64,000 nucleotides of DNA from CAVZLD01 sp963776055 (GTDB taxonomy: Bacteria; Planctomycetota; Planctomycetia; Pirellulales; Pirellulaceae): the NCBI GenBank assembly GCA_963776055.1, contig CAVZLD010000006.1, forward strand, positions 266,512 to 330,511. The letters run 5' to 3'. Shown here one piece after another: positions 48,192-58,093 of the stretch. Position 1 is the stretch's first letter; each line of letters starts with the position of its first letter. The translations under genes were made by a program, and so were the position numbers. The notes under the pieces are model-generated. The model was given only the letters and a program-made list of their open reading frames with translations. It was not told the DNA's origin and ran no database searches.

Positions 48192-48773
48192 ATGCGAACG
48201 CGATTCTTGACTCCGTGCCTGATCGTCGGCTTTGCTCTTACGACAGCGTACGCCGATCAGACGTCGGCAAACCGTTCGTCGCCGACAGCAGAACTTGGCT
48301 TTCTCGAAGCTGGTCATGACTACATCATTCGGTTTGCAGAGAACAGCCAACTTTTCAAGACCAGTAAGAGCGGCGTCACATCCACTTCTTATACAACGGA
48401 CGACGGCGAAAAACGTGCCGGTAAGCCGGCAGCGTGGACCATGACGCTTACCGTGAACATTTTTCACGTCGTGAAGTTTGGCGGTGGATCGTGGGTTTTG
48501 CTGGAACATCCGTCGTCTCCGGATGATTTCGCCAAGTGGACGGGCAAGCGACGCGCGATGGCTCAACTGACCGGACAGTATGTCGCGAAGCTGGAGGCGG
48601 ACCCGAATGGCGCAGATCGACTGAAGAAACTGCGTGAGGCCGCGTCACGCGAATTGCCGACCACCACAACCTGGGTCAACCTCGACCACGCCGTTGCCAT
48701 TACGGATGTCCCCACAGAGCCAGTCGCGATCGAGCTCTCGGTCGAATCGATTGACATTCAGGGCCAGGAATGA
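48192..48773 (+). CDS. small secreted hypothetical protein
   Basis: A 193-residue protein. ATG 48192 follows GGGGAGAG and gives the signal peptide FLTPCLIVGFALTTAYA. The mature part is mixed alpha/beta without a family I recognise: AELGFLEAGHDYIIRFAENSQ, MTLTVNIFHVVKFGGGSWVLLEHP and LPTTTTWVNLDHAVAITDVP. The layout (a short barrel-like domain whose last strands state that a value is used in text or a table) gives no functional clue. It follows repeat copy 3 directly, so its promoter may lie inside or before that repeat. Confidence 0.65.
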   Translation: MRTRFLTPCLIVGFALTTAYADQTSANRSSPTAELGFLEAGHDYIIRFAENSQLFKTSKSGVTSTSYTTDDGEKRAGKPAAWTMTLTVNIFHVVKFGGGSWVLLEHPSSPDDFAKWTGKRRAMAQLTGQYVAKLEADPNGADRLKKLREAASRELPTTTTWVNLDHAVAITDVPTEPVAIELSVESIDIQGQE

Positions 48774-49182
48774 GTCTCGCTGGGATGGAAGAAGCGAGCT
48801 GGCTCCGAGTGCAATCGCTGGGAATCGGAACGGGGCGTGCGCCGGAAGGGATCGGTTTACCTTTGCGTGCGGTATGCTCGCGCGGCATTCATTCCAACGG
48901 CCTCGTTCGCCACTGAAGTCTGCGAAATGCAATCTTCTGTCTTGGCTTTGTGCATCGCCGCACGTCAATCGCCTGACGGTGCCCGCAGCGATTCACGACG
49001 GTGAGTATCTGTTTGTACCATCTGTCGCTGCCGTTGGTCGAAAAGCTTGTGAAAGGAATCGAAAGAGACCATGCTTGTAGGTGATCCGAGGACGGTCGTT
49101 GATCGAGCGGTGGGTACATGCTTCTTGCGTGAAAGCGTGTTTGACGGAGGTAAGTGTTGCGCTTTCGGGAAAGGACACTTTC
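48774..49182. other. intergenic
   Basis: No gene or repeat supported. A rightward frame opens at 49081 (GTG), but the good signal peptide begins at 49183. Confidence 0.45.
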
Positions 49183-50612
49183 ATGAGACGAATTACTGCA
49201 TTTCTTCTGGCAGTTGGATGGCTTTCCGTTTTTGGTGTGGCAGGGCACCCGTCAACAGCCGCCGAAGGAGAAGCTGATATTTGGATGGCCGCTGCGACAG
49301 GTAATCTCGCTGCGATCAAGGAACACCTCGTGGCGGGAGCGGACATCAACGCAAAGGGGCCGGTCTTGGGCCTTACGCCGCTGATGGCGGCGTCGATTAC
49401 GGGGCAAAGCGATGCTGCGGAACTACTGCTGCAGAAGGGGGCCAAGCCAGATATCAGCAACAAGGAAGGCTCGACGCCACTGCATGCGGCGGCATTTTTG
49501 GGACATCTCGACATCGTGAAAGCTCTGCTGGCTGCCGGGGCAGATGGGAATATTCGAAATAGCAGGTCGGAAACTCCGCTGGACACCGTACGTGCTGCGT
49601 GGAGCGAAGAAATAGAGGAAGTCTACCAGGGAGTCGGGGAAGCTCTGCGACTGGATCTGGATTTCGAACGGATCCGGTCCGCGCGACCACAAATTGCCGC
49701 GTTGTTGGCAGAGCAGGGTGGACCGGGGGAAGTGAAGGGCACCGGCTATCGGGGGTCGTATTTCGTGAACGGAGAAATCCACGTCAACGAGTACGGTACT
49801 CCCGAGGGCAAGCCCCTGACGAGCGGACACCAGGATTTTAAGCCTTCCTGGTCAAAGACCGGCGACATGCTTGTCTTCTTTCGCCGACTGAAGAACGATC
49901 CTGTTGTGACCAATTGGAAGACCGCGATCTGCATTATTCACACCGACGGTACGGGCTTCCACCAACTAACCGACGGCACTCACACGGATTTTAATCAGAC
50001 GTGGATGCGCGACGGAACGAACACGCCGATTTGGAACCGAAAAAACCCGGAGACGGGCGGTTTCTGTGTGATGATGAGCAAGGTGGGCACAAGCCGGGGG
50101 AGGAGGTTCCTCTGACCGACAAGCGGTACCACACTTGGGCCTACAGCTGCCTGGTTGACGGCAGAATTCTCGTCCAGTGCGCACATCCGGAGCGCGGCTG
50201 GGGCTATTTCCTGATGACGCCTCATCCCGGCGCCGAGCCCGGTTTTGAACGCATCGAATGCTCCATGGCGAGGAAAGGAATACTGGATCGTGTCAGCATT
50301 TCGCCAAGCGAGACGAAGGTCTGCTTCGAGTACCAGAAGGGATATGAGTACAAGGACAGCGGCCGCACTCTGTACTTCGCCGACTTCGACGCTGGCAGGC
50401 CGTCAATCACCAACGCCAAGGCGTTCGCCAATGAGGAGGCAGCCAATCGCTGGTTCGCTTATCCTCGTTGGACGAAGGACGAGACAGCGATCGTCTACCA
50501 CGCCAGCCCATCGCTCTATATGTACAAGGTGAGGGACGGAGCGACGGTGAAAGTGTCGACGAAGGATGGAGCCGACTACCGCTACCCTCACTGCGAGGCG
50601 ACGCCGAAGTAG
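49183..50612 (+). CDS. secreted ankyrin-repeat plus TolB-like propeller protein, frameshifted
   Basis: The signal peptide is MRRITAFLLAVGWLSVFGVAG. Three ankyrin repeats follow (DIWMAAATGNLAAIKEHLVAGADINAKG, LTPLMAASITGQSDAAELLLQKGAKPDISN, STPLHAAAFLGHLDIVKALLAAGADGNIRN). After a linker, TolB/PD40-like blades begin: DFKPSWSKTGDMLVFFRRL, TDGTGFHQLTDGTHTDFNQTWMRDG. The frame breaks near 50090 in a G-rich run, and the second frame continues with HTWAYSCLVDGRILVQCAHP, VSISPSETKVCFEY and FAYPRWTKDETAIVYHAS to 50612. Both parts usually mediate protein contact; no catalytic motif is visible. ATG 49183 is preferred over GTG 49081 for the signal peptide. Confidence 0.82.
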
Positions 50613-50669
50613 GATTCTGGACAGGCGAGCCACCTCGGGTTCGATCATTTGGGAACGGGAGTGACCAAC

Positions 50670-51737
50670 ATGCATCCGGTAAATCAGGAATTCGATCGCC
50701 GCGGCTTCATCAAGAGAGGTGCTCAGGTGACCGCTGCCGTGGCAGCGACCGCACTGGACACGGACACGGTTCATGCCGACGTGCCGGCGGATAAGAAGAT
50801 CGCCTTCACCGACGCTCTGCCCACTCGCGCGCTGGGAAAAACCAAAGTGGAGCTGCCGATGCTGGGGTACGGCGGGGCTGCCCTGCCGAAAAAGTGGGGA
50901 AACACCCTGTCGACCGAAGATCGTGTCAAGCTGGTACGCTATGCCTACGAAAGTGGAATTCGCTACTTCGATACCGCCATCAGTTACACCTACAGTGACA
51001 GTCAAGCGATTATCGGAGAAGCATTACAGGATGTTCGCGACAATGTGTTCATTACGACCAAGGTGGACTTTTGGGATCTGTCCAAACCGGATGGACGTAT
51101 CACGACGGTAGACAAGAAGGAAGTGGCCCGGCAGGTCGAGAAGAACCTTGCGGAGCTGCAGTCAGATTATATCGACGCCATCTTGATCCACGGCACACCC
51201 GGGGTGGAACAGATGACGGTCGAGCAGTGCATGGAAGTGCAGGCGGAACTCGTCAAGGCACGTGAAAGGGGATTGGTCCGGTTTGTGGGGTTCTCGGCAC
51301 ACCACTACTTCGAGAAGGCACTGGCCCTGATTTCCACGGGCGAGTTCGATCTATGCATGCTGGCATATGGATACCTGCCACGGGGGAACAGTCGACTCTT
51401 TTCCCCTCAGACGACAGAGCAGCGGAACGCGTGCCTCGCCAAAGCACATGAGCTTCAGATGGGCATTGTCGCGATGAAAGTCCTGGGCGCCGGCATGCTC
51501 GGCGGCTTCGGTCGAAAGGAATTGGAACGACTTCCCGGTGCGGCCATCCGTTACCTGCTCCAGGACAGCCGCGTCGACCTCCTGACGATCGGCATGCGTT
51601 ATCCAGCCGAGATCGATGCCAACATCAAGACTTTCGCTGGCGACACAACGTACACCAACGAAGATCGAGCCCTGTTGGCCGGTGTCAGCGCCGCCGTGCT
51701 GAACGACGAAAACGTCAAGAAGATGAGTGTCGAGTGA
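50670..51737 (+). CDS. aldo/keto reductase with Tat-like signal
   Basis: A 355-residue protein. ATG 50670 follows GGGAG. The N-terminus FDRRGFIKRGAQVTAAVAATAL is a Tat-type signal. The NADPH-dependent aldo/keto reductase core follows: LGKTKVELPMLGYGGAALP, YAYESGIRYFDTAISYTYSDSQAIIGEAL (Asp of the tetrad and Tyr), NVFITTKVDFWD (Lys), DYIDAILIHGTP (His), then RGLVRFVGFSAHH and GIVAMKVLGAGMLGG. Motifs are complete and the frame is intact. Planctomycete exported members are common, but substrates are unknown. It lies 57 bases after the ankyrin/TolB gene and could be co-transcribed. Confidence 0.9.
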   Translation: MHPVNQEFDRRGFIKRGAQVTAAVAATALDTDTVHADVPADKKIAFTDALPTRALGKTKVELPMLGYGGAALPKKWGNTLSTEDRVKLVRYAYESGIRYFDTAISYTYSDSQAIIGEALQDVRDNVFITTKVDFWDLSKPDGRITTVDKKEVARQVEKNLAELQSDYIDAILIHGTPGVEQMTVEQCMEVQAELVKARERGLVRFVGFSAHHYFEKALALISTGEFDLCMLAYGYLPRGNSRLFSPQTTEQRNACLAKAHELQMGIVAMKVLGAGMLGGFGRKELERLPGAAIRYLLQDSRVDLLTIGMRYPAEIDANIKTFAGDTTYTNEDRALLAGVSAAVLNDENVKKMSVE

Positions 51738-51964
51738 ATCGGCCCTTTTTCTGCGACGCACGCGCAAAGTCGCGTTGTGGAGACATGGCATTCGGCATCT
51801 ACCGGCCTGCTGGATTCCTGGTGGAGAGGGAGATTGCCCTGCTCAGCATGCCCTTGTGCTTGCTCCGCCGCCCCCCTGGCGCGACACGAAGTAGAAGGCG
51901 ATGCGGGAAGCCGCGCAATGTCGTGATCGGAAACAAAAGGGTTGAGAATCGAGGCCGAGCGTCG
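51738..51964. other. intergenic before relics
   Basis: Nothing recognised. With the repeat and the pseudogene that follow, the gene-free span to the carbonic anhydrase is nearly one kilobase. Confidence 0.4.
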
Positions 51965-52054
51965 CAATCCTGTTCGGCACACGACTTGTAGGGTGGGCCC
52001 CAACGAGTCCAAGATGTGGCGGATTGCGGAGAACAAGCCGAGCGGTGGCCCACC
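51965..52054. repeat. GTAGGGTGGGCC inverted repeat, copy 1
   Basis: The left arm contains CAATCCTGTTCGGCACACGA (51965-51984) then TTGTAGGGTGGGCC, with the opposing GGTGGCCCACC at 52044-52054. The left arm matches, in complement, the right arm of the element at 62980-63114. Confidence 0.6.
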
Positions 52055-52078
52055 AGAATGCGGTGGCGGTCTGGCACA

Positions 52079-52435
52079 GCGCGCATCTGAACTGCTCCGG
52101 ACCGAACGTCGGGCGATCATCGGCTGCGCGATGGTTCTGGTGACGATCATCTCGTTGCTTCGCGGGGGCACTCCGGCCATGACAGCCGTCCCCGTGGCAT
52201 TCCATGTGGCTTTGATTCTGACGATGCTGGTCCGGTTTGAATCCTGGCCTACCTTGCCCAAGGACTGACGATTTCAGTGATTGGAAACTTTCCGCTGACG
52301 ATGGACGCCAACGCGTGGTACTTCAACCACGGCCTGTTCGCCGTCGCATGGGTTGCTGCAATTGCACTGCACGGATTCTACGCATCCCAGGGCGGTCGGT
52401 GGTCATTCGGCGCGAGTCGTCCAACCGTGACATGA
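52079..52435 (+). pseudogene. fragment of a planctomycete kinase-type C-terminal membrane tail
   Basis: Two frames joined near 52244 give RASELLRTERRAIIGCAMVLVTIISLL, VAFHVALILTMLVRFG, ILAYLAQGLTISVIGNFPLTMDANAWYFNHGLFAVAWVAAIALHGFYASQGG, that is four hydrophobic helices and a WY....LFA...ALHGFY.SQGGR ending. As I recall it, this is the shared C-terminal membrane region of planctomycete Ser/Thr kinase-type and related proteins. There is no kinase domain upstream; the sequence before 52079 is the repeat. A truncated relic. Confidence 0.5.
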
Positions 52436-52706
52436 CGCGATGCTCGACGGGGGTAGAGTTGCGACGACTGCTTTCCTGATGTTGCGTCGGTTGCGACCAG
52501 GCATGGCGGGGTGGCGGCCATTCATCCTTTTCCGGGGCGCATCAGGCAAATTTGGCCGTACCGAGAGCGAGACCCGCAAGAAGGGGGCGGCGAATCCGCA
52601 CGCCCGAAGACGTCGCCACGGATCCCCTGGACTGAGATTATTGCAGCGGGTATTCTCAGACTACTTCGTTCAGATCATCAGGGGATGCCACAGGGATTTT
52701 GTCCGC

Positions 52707-53408
52707 ATGAAAACGATCATTACCGCAATCCAGATCGTGCTCGTTGCTTCTGCAGCCGCTGCGGCTGCGGATCGCACGGCAGGGAATGACACCGCCGTTG
52801 ACGCAGTGCAGGCGTTGAAACGCCTGGAGGATGGAAATGCTCGATTTGTGGCGGGCAAGCCGCAGCATCCACACGAAACGTTGGATTGGCGACGCACGCT
52901 GGAAGGAGCACAACATCCATTCGCCGTTGTACTCGGTTGTAGCGATTCGCGTGTCGCACCGGAACTTGTATTCGATCAGGGATTCGGTGATCTCTTTGTC
53001 GTTCGTGTCGCTGGCAACGTTGTTGAGACGGATGTTGCCGCCAGCATCGAATACGCGATCGATCACCTGGATACACAATTGATTGTGGTCATGGGCCACT
53101 CCCTCTGTGGTGCCGTGACTGCCACGGTCGACCACCTTTCGAATCCCGATGGCGAGCCGGCGGAAGTCGTTTCCTTGTTGTATCGAATCGAACCGGCGAT
53201 TCTCGGGATCCCAGCCGACGTGCCACGCCAAGAACGAATCGAACGAGCCGTTCAACGGAACGTGGAACGAGCCGTTCGTCGTCTATCGCGCGTCCCCGAT
53301 TTGCGCCGAAGCATTAATGCTGGCAAGATCAAGATCCTGGGTGCGGTGTATGACATGCACACGGGTAAGGTCGCGTTTCTGGAATCGCCAGACGGCCGGA
53401 TGCCGTGA
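52707..53408 (+). CDS. exported beta-class carbonic anhydrase
   Basis: A 233-residue zinc enzyme interconverting CO2 and bicarbonate. The signal peptide is IITAIQIVLVASAAAAAA. The zinc and catalytic residues are those of beta-carbonic anhydrases: Cys, Asp and Arg in VVLGCSDSRVAPELVFDQGFGDLFVVRVAGN, and His and Cys in LIVVMGHSLCGAVTATV. EYAIDHLDTQLI and the closing GAVYDMHTGKVAFLE are also typical. ATG 52707 gives the signal peptide, so the enzyme acts outside the cytoplasm. It stands alone between a relic and a PEP-CTERM gene. Frame intact. Confidence 0.94.
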   Translation: MKTIITAIQIVLVASAAAAAADRTAGNDTAVDAVQALKRLEDGNARFVAGKPQHPHETLDWRRTLEGAQHPFAVVLGCSDSRVAPELVFDQGFGDLFVVRVAGNVVETDVAASIEYAIDHLDTQLIVVMGHSLCGAVTATVDHLSNPDGEPAEVVSLLYRIEPAILGIPADVPRQERIERAVQRNVERAVRRLSRVPDLRRSINAGKIKILGAVYDMHTGKVAFLESPDGRMP

Positions 53409-53862
53409 ACTACTGGCGGCGGCCCAGCGAATGAACCAGGGCGACCAAAGGAAGTTCCGAAATCTCCCATTTGTGCGTTGCATTTTGGCGGCCATTCGCC
53501 ACGGTGCCGTGACAGAGAGATCCAACGGTCCCCGCCAAGATCCTCCCGTTGAATTGGCAGGCCCCGTTCAAGAAGGCAGTTCGGGTCGGACGGGATTGTA
53601 CCTGGTCTGGTTGCGTACCGATGTGGATCCGTTCGCGGCGTCGTGCGGCGAGATCGCGTTTCTCGGAGTGGAACCCGGTTCGCTCGGCATGCTCGCCGTC
53701 CTATCGGCTCGACTCTGGGAATGCGGCGAGCGATTCCGGAACGTTCGAGTTCCCGTGGGCTGACCTTCCAGGCCCTTACAGATCAATTTGTTTGGCAAGA
53801 AGTCCCCGCCGGACTATCATGGAGCCATTCAGCGTTCTGTACTGTTTTTGGGAGGTTTCGCG
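53409..53862. other. intergenic
   Basis: No gene supported. Short open frames here have no start signal or family resemblance. Confidence 0.45.
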
Positions 53863-55059
53863 ATGTCAGGTCGAGTGTTTCTTGCCGCAGCGGTCAGCTT
53901 CATTGCAGTCTGCTCGTTTCCTGCGACGGTGGAGGCAATCGATCTCAGCGACGACTTCACGGGAGGTCTGAACCTTCCCTGGATCTTCCTCGACGACCTC
54001 GGCGAATCGCCACCGGAATTCACCGACGTCACGTTCAACGACGCGGATCAGGACCTCAAGTTCATTGGCTCGGCGACCGAATACGATGAGAACCTCGAGC
54101 TGAGCCTGAGCACAACCGGGTATGTCGGTTTTGGGGACTTCGATTATTTGTTCGACAACGAAGTGCACCTGAGAGTCACATTTTCGTTGCTCGAGAACAT
54201 GACGCTCGGCTTTGCGGATTCGGAACTTAGCAACAATGACGTGTACCTTGTGGCACGTGGCGAAGGTCTGAGTGGCTACGTGTTTTCACTCGATGCCGAG
54301 CGTGCCGCGATTGATTTGGTGCGGGTCGATGACGGTGCCATTGTCGCGTTGGGTGACGACTCGATTCTCTACGACATTGAAGGCATTGAACAAGATGGAA
54401 CCTACACGCTGGAATTGTCGGCGGTCGACGACATCCTCTCTGGGAGAGTGTATGACGAGTCAATGACCTTGCTCGGCGAAGTCGAGGTCCAAGAAGATTC
54501 ATACGAAAGTGGATGGGCCGGGCTTGGTGCTGCCATCAACGACGAGGGAGAAGAATTTGAGCGGACCTTGATTGCAGTGAGCTTCGATGATTTTTGGGCA
54601 AGTGATTCCATCGAAGTCGATATCCCGGATATCGATGAACTCACAGCGGCGATCAATCTGGGGCTGACGGATCCCCGATTCGATATTGACAAGAATGGTA
54701 AAGTGGATCCTGACGATCGCGTTGCGTGGGTCCATGATGTCAACAACACGTACTTCGGTGACGCGAACCTTGACGGCGAGTTCGATAGTGGGGGGGACTT
54801 TGTCCAGGTCTTCGTGGCAGGAAAGTACGAGACGGGTGCCGCGGCCAGTTGGGCCGAAGGCGACTGGGATGGTGACGGCATCTTTGGCACCGGCGACATG
54901 GTAATGGCATTCGTGGATGGCGGCTACGAACAAGGGCCGAAGACGGGAGCCCAGGCCGTGCCGGAACCGGGAGGCGGGTTGCTGCTGCTGTTGGGGATGT
55001 CCTTACTGATGCCCCGTCGCCAGAGGCGTGATTCGCGGCATGGCGAACGCAGCGCGTAG
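53863..55059 (+). CDS. PEP-CTERM secreted protein with dockerin-like module
   Basis: A 398-residue protein. ATG 53863 follows GGGAGG. The signal peptide is VFLAAAVSFIAVCSFPATVEA. A beta-rich domain of about 220 residues (DDFTGGLNLPWIFLDD..; laminin G-like spacing but not certain) precedes the module: FDIDKNGKVDPDDRVAWVHDV, GDANLDGEFDSGGDFVQVF, AGKYETGAAASWAEGDWDGDG, IFGTGDMVMAFVDGGYE. The first loop has an extra Gly (DSGGD), and the last has FGTGD in place of FDSGD, so calcium binding there may be weaker. The tail is AVPEPGGGLLLLLGMSLLMPRRQRR. Converges on the next gene across the repeat at 55140-55223. Confidence 0.83.
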   Translation: MSGRVFLAAAVSFIAVCSFPATVEAIDLSDDFTGGLNLPWIFLDDLGESPPEFTDVTFNDADQDLKFIGSATEYDENLELSLSTTGYVGFGDFDYLFDNEVHLRVTFSLLENMTLGFADSELSNNDVYLVARGEGLSGYVFSLDAERAAIDLVRVDDGAIVALGDDSILYDIEGIEQDGTYTLELSAVDDILSGRVYDESMTLLGEVEVQEDSYESGWAGLGAAINDEGEEFERTLIAVSFDDFWASDSIEVDIPDIDELTAAINLGLTDPRFDIDKNGKVDPDDRVAWVHDVNNTYFGDANLDGEFDSGGDFVQVFVAGKYETGAAASWAEGDWDGDGIFGTGDMVMAFVDGGYEQGPKTGAQAVPEPGGGLLLLLGMSLLMPRRQRRDSRHGERSA

Positions 55060-55139
55060 GATCAAAAATGGGCCCACCGAAACGCATCGGTGAGCCCTGT
55101 TGATGCTTCTTTCTTCAAGGTCCGGCTGGCCGAACCTCC

Positions 55140-55223
55140 CGTGCTGCTGACACGCGTAGCGTCTTCCTGTAGCGTCTCGTCGCCGTTTCCGTTGGGAAGA
55201 AACGGCGCCACGAACGCTCACTG
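55140..55223. repeat. PEP-CTERM-associated 3' repeat, copy 3, likely bidirectional terminator
   Basis: Lies between two convergent PEP-CTERM genes. It contains a perfect 8-bp stem GCCGTTTC (55182-55189) / GAAACGGC (55199-55206) with a 9-base loop, framed by AGCGTCTCGTCGC and CGCCACGAACGCT, as in the copies at 10230 and 15625. Confidence 0.7.
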
Positions 55224-57367
55224 TCAGTGCGACACGCTCGAGCCTCTCCGGCGGCGGGTTCGTGCCACGAGGCCGGCCAGGCCCAGCAAGATCAGGACCA
55301 GACCGCTCGGCTCGGGTACCGCGTTCACTTGGCCGGGATTTCCCGGATACAGGCCGCCCTCATAGCCGCCGTCGACAAAGGCGACCACGAAATCGCTGCT
55401 GTCAAACTGACCGTTGCCGTCCCAATCGCCTTCCGCCCAGGCGGCCAGCTCCTGGGTCTCATACTTACCGGCGGTGAAGACGGTCACGAAGTCACTGCTG
55501 TCAAAGTAGCCGTTCAGGTCGGCGTCGCCAACATAGACTTTCTTGAGTTCGTGCAACCACTCGACACGATCCCCATCGAAATCGACGATGCCGTCTCCGT
55601 TCAGGTCATACTTCAGATCGCCGCCGGCGATGCCTTCCGAGGCTTGTAGATCCAGATCCGGCTCGTTCCATTCGCCGTCCTCGTTGTAATCACCTTCGAG
55701 ACCTGCCGTGTCGGTCCAGCTGATGAACACGTCGTCGATTCGCTGGCTGGAGACCGAACCGCCGGTACGGCCGCCGAAGGCAGCCCGCGCTCCGTTGGGG
55801 AAAGAAGCCCCTTCGACGAAGAGATCCGTGAAGGGCAGGAATGTCTGCCCATCGGCGTCCTCGATGGCCACGCTTACGTTCATTCCGCCTTCGACCTCGG
55901 TGGCAAGCACGGTTACGTCGTTCCATTGGCCGTTGACCAGGTCAAATTCTGTCGGATCCAAGCGTGCGGCCTTACCGACCAGGGCGCCGTCCCAATGAAC
56001 CGAAATGTGGTTTGCCCGCCTGTCGACGCAGACGCCAGGGGGATCTCCCCCGCAGCCGTCGGGATCGACTTCATCGATGTAGTTGGGATCGGCTTCTTCG
56101 TCGCCGTCGTAGATGTCGAAGCCGATGGCGAGAGTGCCCGGGAAGTTGGGCTCTTCGTAATAGATCAGGTCTTCGAGTGGGGCTTCGAATGGACCGGAAT
56201 CGGAATAGGAATCGACATCCAGGATGGCGAACGCCATCCCATCCGCGGCACCGGTGGGATCGATCTTCATCCGGAAACGAGCGGCGATGTTGTCGGCCTC
56301 TGCATCGGTCTGGTCGAAGGCAATACTGTTCGTCAAGCTGTCCGACGCGATCGTCATCCACAGATGACCGGGTTGAGCCCCCGTGGGAGCACCGTCGCTC
56401 ACCACCTGTGGTCCGGGCCCCTTGTCGGGGTTCTCATAAGTCGAGAAGGGCGTGCCTCCCTGCAGGATGGGCGGATCCGGTTCTTCCGGTGGTTCGACCG
56501 GTCCCACGGGGAAGTCCTCGAAGCCCTCATTGAAGGTAAACGTGGCACCTCCGCCCTGGGGCGTATGTGAGAGCGAGATGTTGTCAACAAACTGCTCCGA
56601 GAACACGGCTCCCGTGCGAGCTTGGGCCACGAGGCGGCCGTCGTAGGCCGTCATCCCTTCGATGAAGTAGTCTTCGAACGGCGTCGCGCTGTATCCGCCG
56701 TCGAAATCCACGAGAATGACGGTGATTTCGGAGCCGGTTCCAGCGGGAGTAATCGTAACTTCCGCGCGGAGCGGTGTTCCGGTTTCCAGCAGATAGAGGT
56801 CGCCCCATTCCTCGAGATCCAGGCTTCGCGTCTCCACGAGGGCGCCATCCCAGTGCAGTGACACGGAATTCTGGGCACCGTCATCCCATCCGTTGGCGTA
56901 AATATCGAAGCCCACCCCCAAAGACCCCGCGAGATTGGGCTCTTCTGCATAAGCGGAGTGAACGAGGGAATGGGCCAGCTGTTGTCACTTCCCCAGATTT
57001 CGCTGTTCGCGTAGGCCAGGCCAAACCCGTCGGCCCCGCCACCATCGGGAGGGTCAACCAGTGAAAACTGCATGTCCATCCCAATCACGAGTTGGTCATA
57101 CGGGCCGGAGACCAGTTCGTTGAAGGCCACGGCGTTGTTCTGGCTGCCAATGTTCTGGGTCAGCCAAAGGGCATTTCCATCCCAAACACCTCGGTCCGTA
57201 ACCTCGATCGGATTCTCGCCTTCTACGGTGCTCTTGACCAGGACGTAGGGTGCGTCACCGGTACCCTGAAACACGGCGGAGAAATCCTGCTGCGTTGGGT
57301 CCGCGGCGCCCGGCGTCGCGAGCCAACAAGACAACAACACGATGAGAGAAAGCCGTAGCCACTTCAT
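55224..57367 (-). CDS. PEP-CTERM protein with two legume-lectin-like domains, frameshifted
   Basis: About 715 residues. The signal peptide is LSLIVLLSCWLATPGAA. Two bacterial L-type lectin-like (concanavalin-fold) domains are repeated: each has VAFNELVSGPYDQLVIGMDMQF- or IAFDQTDAEADNIAARFRMKI-like strands, then A.EEPN.{AG}.LGVGFDIYANGWDD / EEPNFPGTLAIGFDIYDGDEE and SVSLHWDGALVETRSLD / HISVHWDGALVGKAARLD. The module GDYNEDGEWNEPDLDLQ, GDADLNGYFDSSDFVTVF, AGKYETQELAAWAEGDWDGNG and FDSSDFVVAFVDGGYE follows. The tail is AVPEPSGLVLILLGLAGLVARTRRRR. The frame breaks near 56960, inside the first lectin-like domain. Likely a surface glycan-binding protein. Confidence 0.82.
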
Positions 57368-57734
57368 GGAATCTTGCCTCCCAGAGCTTTAGGGCATCTG
57401 CCAGGAATGAGCACTCAATGCGAACTGAGTCGCACTGCCACCGCGTCAGCGGGCAAGCTCCAAGAAAGATCGGCGGGTTTGACGTCCCGCGGACCGAAAT
57501 GAATCTGACGCGATCGCGAAAACACACACGGTTCGACCTGCGGTCGTCTCGCAGGCTATTCCCCCGCATGTCTGTCGTCAAGAGTCGAAAGCTCCGATTT
57601 CCTGCGATTGGCCGGCGTCACGAAGCAATACGTTTTCCTGCGGGGCATCGTCCAACTCCCGTCTCACGAGCCGGATCGGGCCGCAAGAGCACCGGCTGTG
57701 CTCCTGGAATCGTGGCAACAACTCCCGAGTTGTC
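57368..57734. other. intergenic
   Basis: No gene or repeat recognised upstream of the 57367 start. A rightward open frame across 57418-57867 looks non-coding. Confidence 0.45.
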
Positions 57735-57995
57735 TTACTTTTTTGTTGGTTCGATTCGGATTTGTTCGTTTAGAGCGGAATCCACACGTGACACATCATG
57801 CTTGCCGCATGGTCGCTTGAGAAATGCGGTCCACTGGAACTCGCCCTTGCGATCCCTGCCACAGTAAGCGGTTGCCAGTTCCCAGCCATCCTGTCCGCGT
57901 TCATTCAGATCTTGGACGAGAAAAGTCTCTGTGCTCCGAGTGATCACGGAGTACTCCCACCTCTGTGGAACACGGATCATTTGGTTCGCTGCCAT
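57735..57995 (-). CDS. DUF4177-like small protein
   Basis: An 86-residue cytoplasmic protein. ATG 57995 has a perfect GGAGG 7 bases upstream. The core RWEYSVITRSTETFLVQDLNERGQDGWELATAYCG..FQWTAFLKRP is the pattern of DUF4177 proteins (WEY, LN..G..GWEL, FLKR). The function of the family is unknown. Followed at its 3' side by a gene-poor region; it is oriented like the flanking PEP-CTERM genes but is unrelated to them. Confidence 0.75.
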   Translation of the reverse strand: MAANQMIRVPQRWEYSVITRSTETFLVQDLNERGQDGWELATAYCGRDRKGEFQWTAFLKRPCGKHDVSRVDSALNEQIRIEPTKK

Positions 57996-58093
57996 GTCAG
58001 TACCTCCATATTCTCCAGGAGCATGGGTGCGAACGGGCCCATGGCACGCTGCCGAATTGCGCTGCTCGGTCACGAACCGGCGGATCACGCAAC

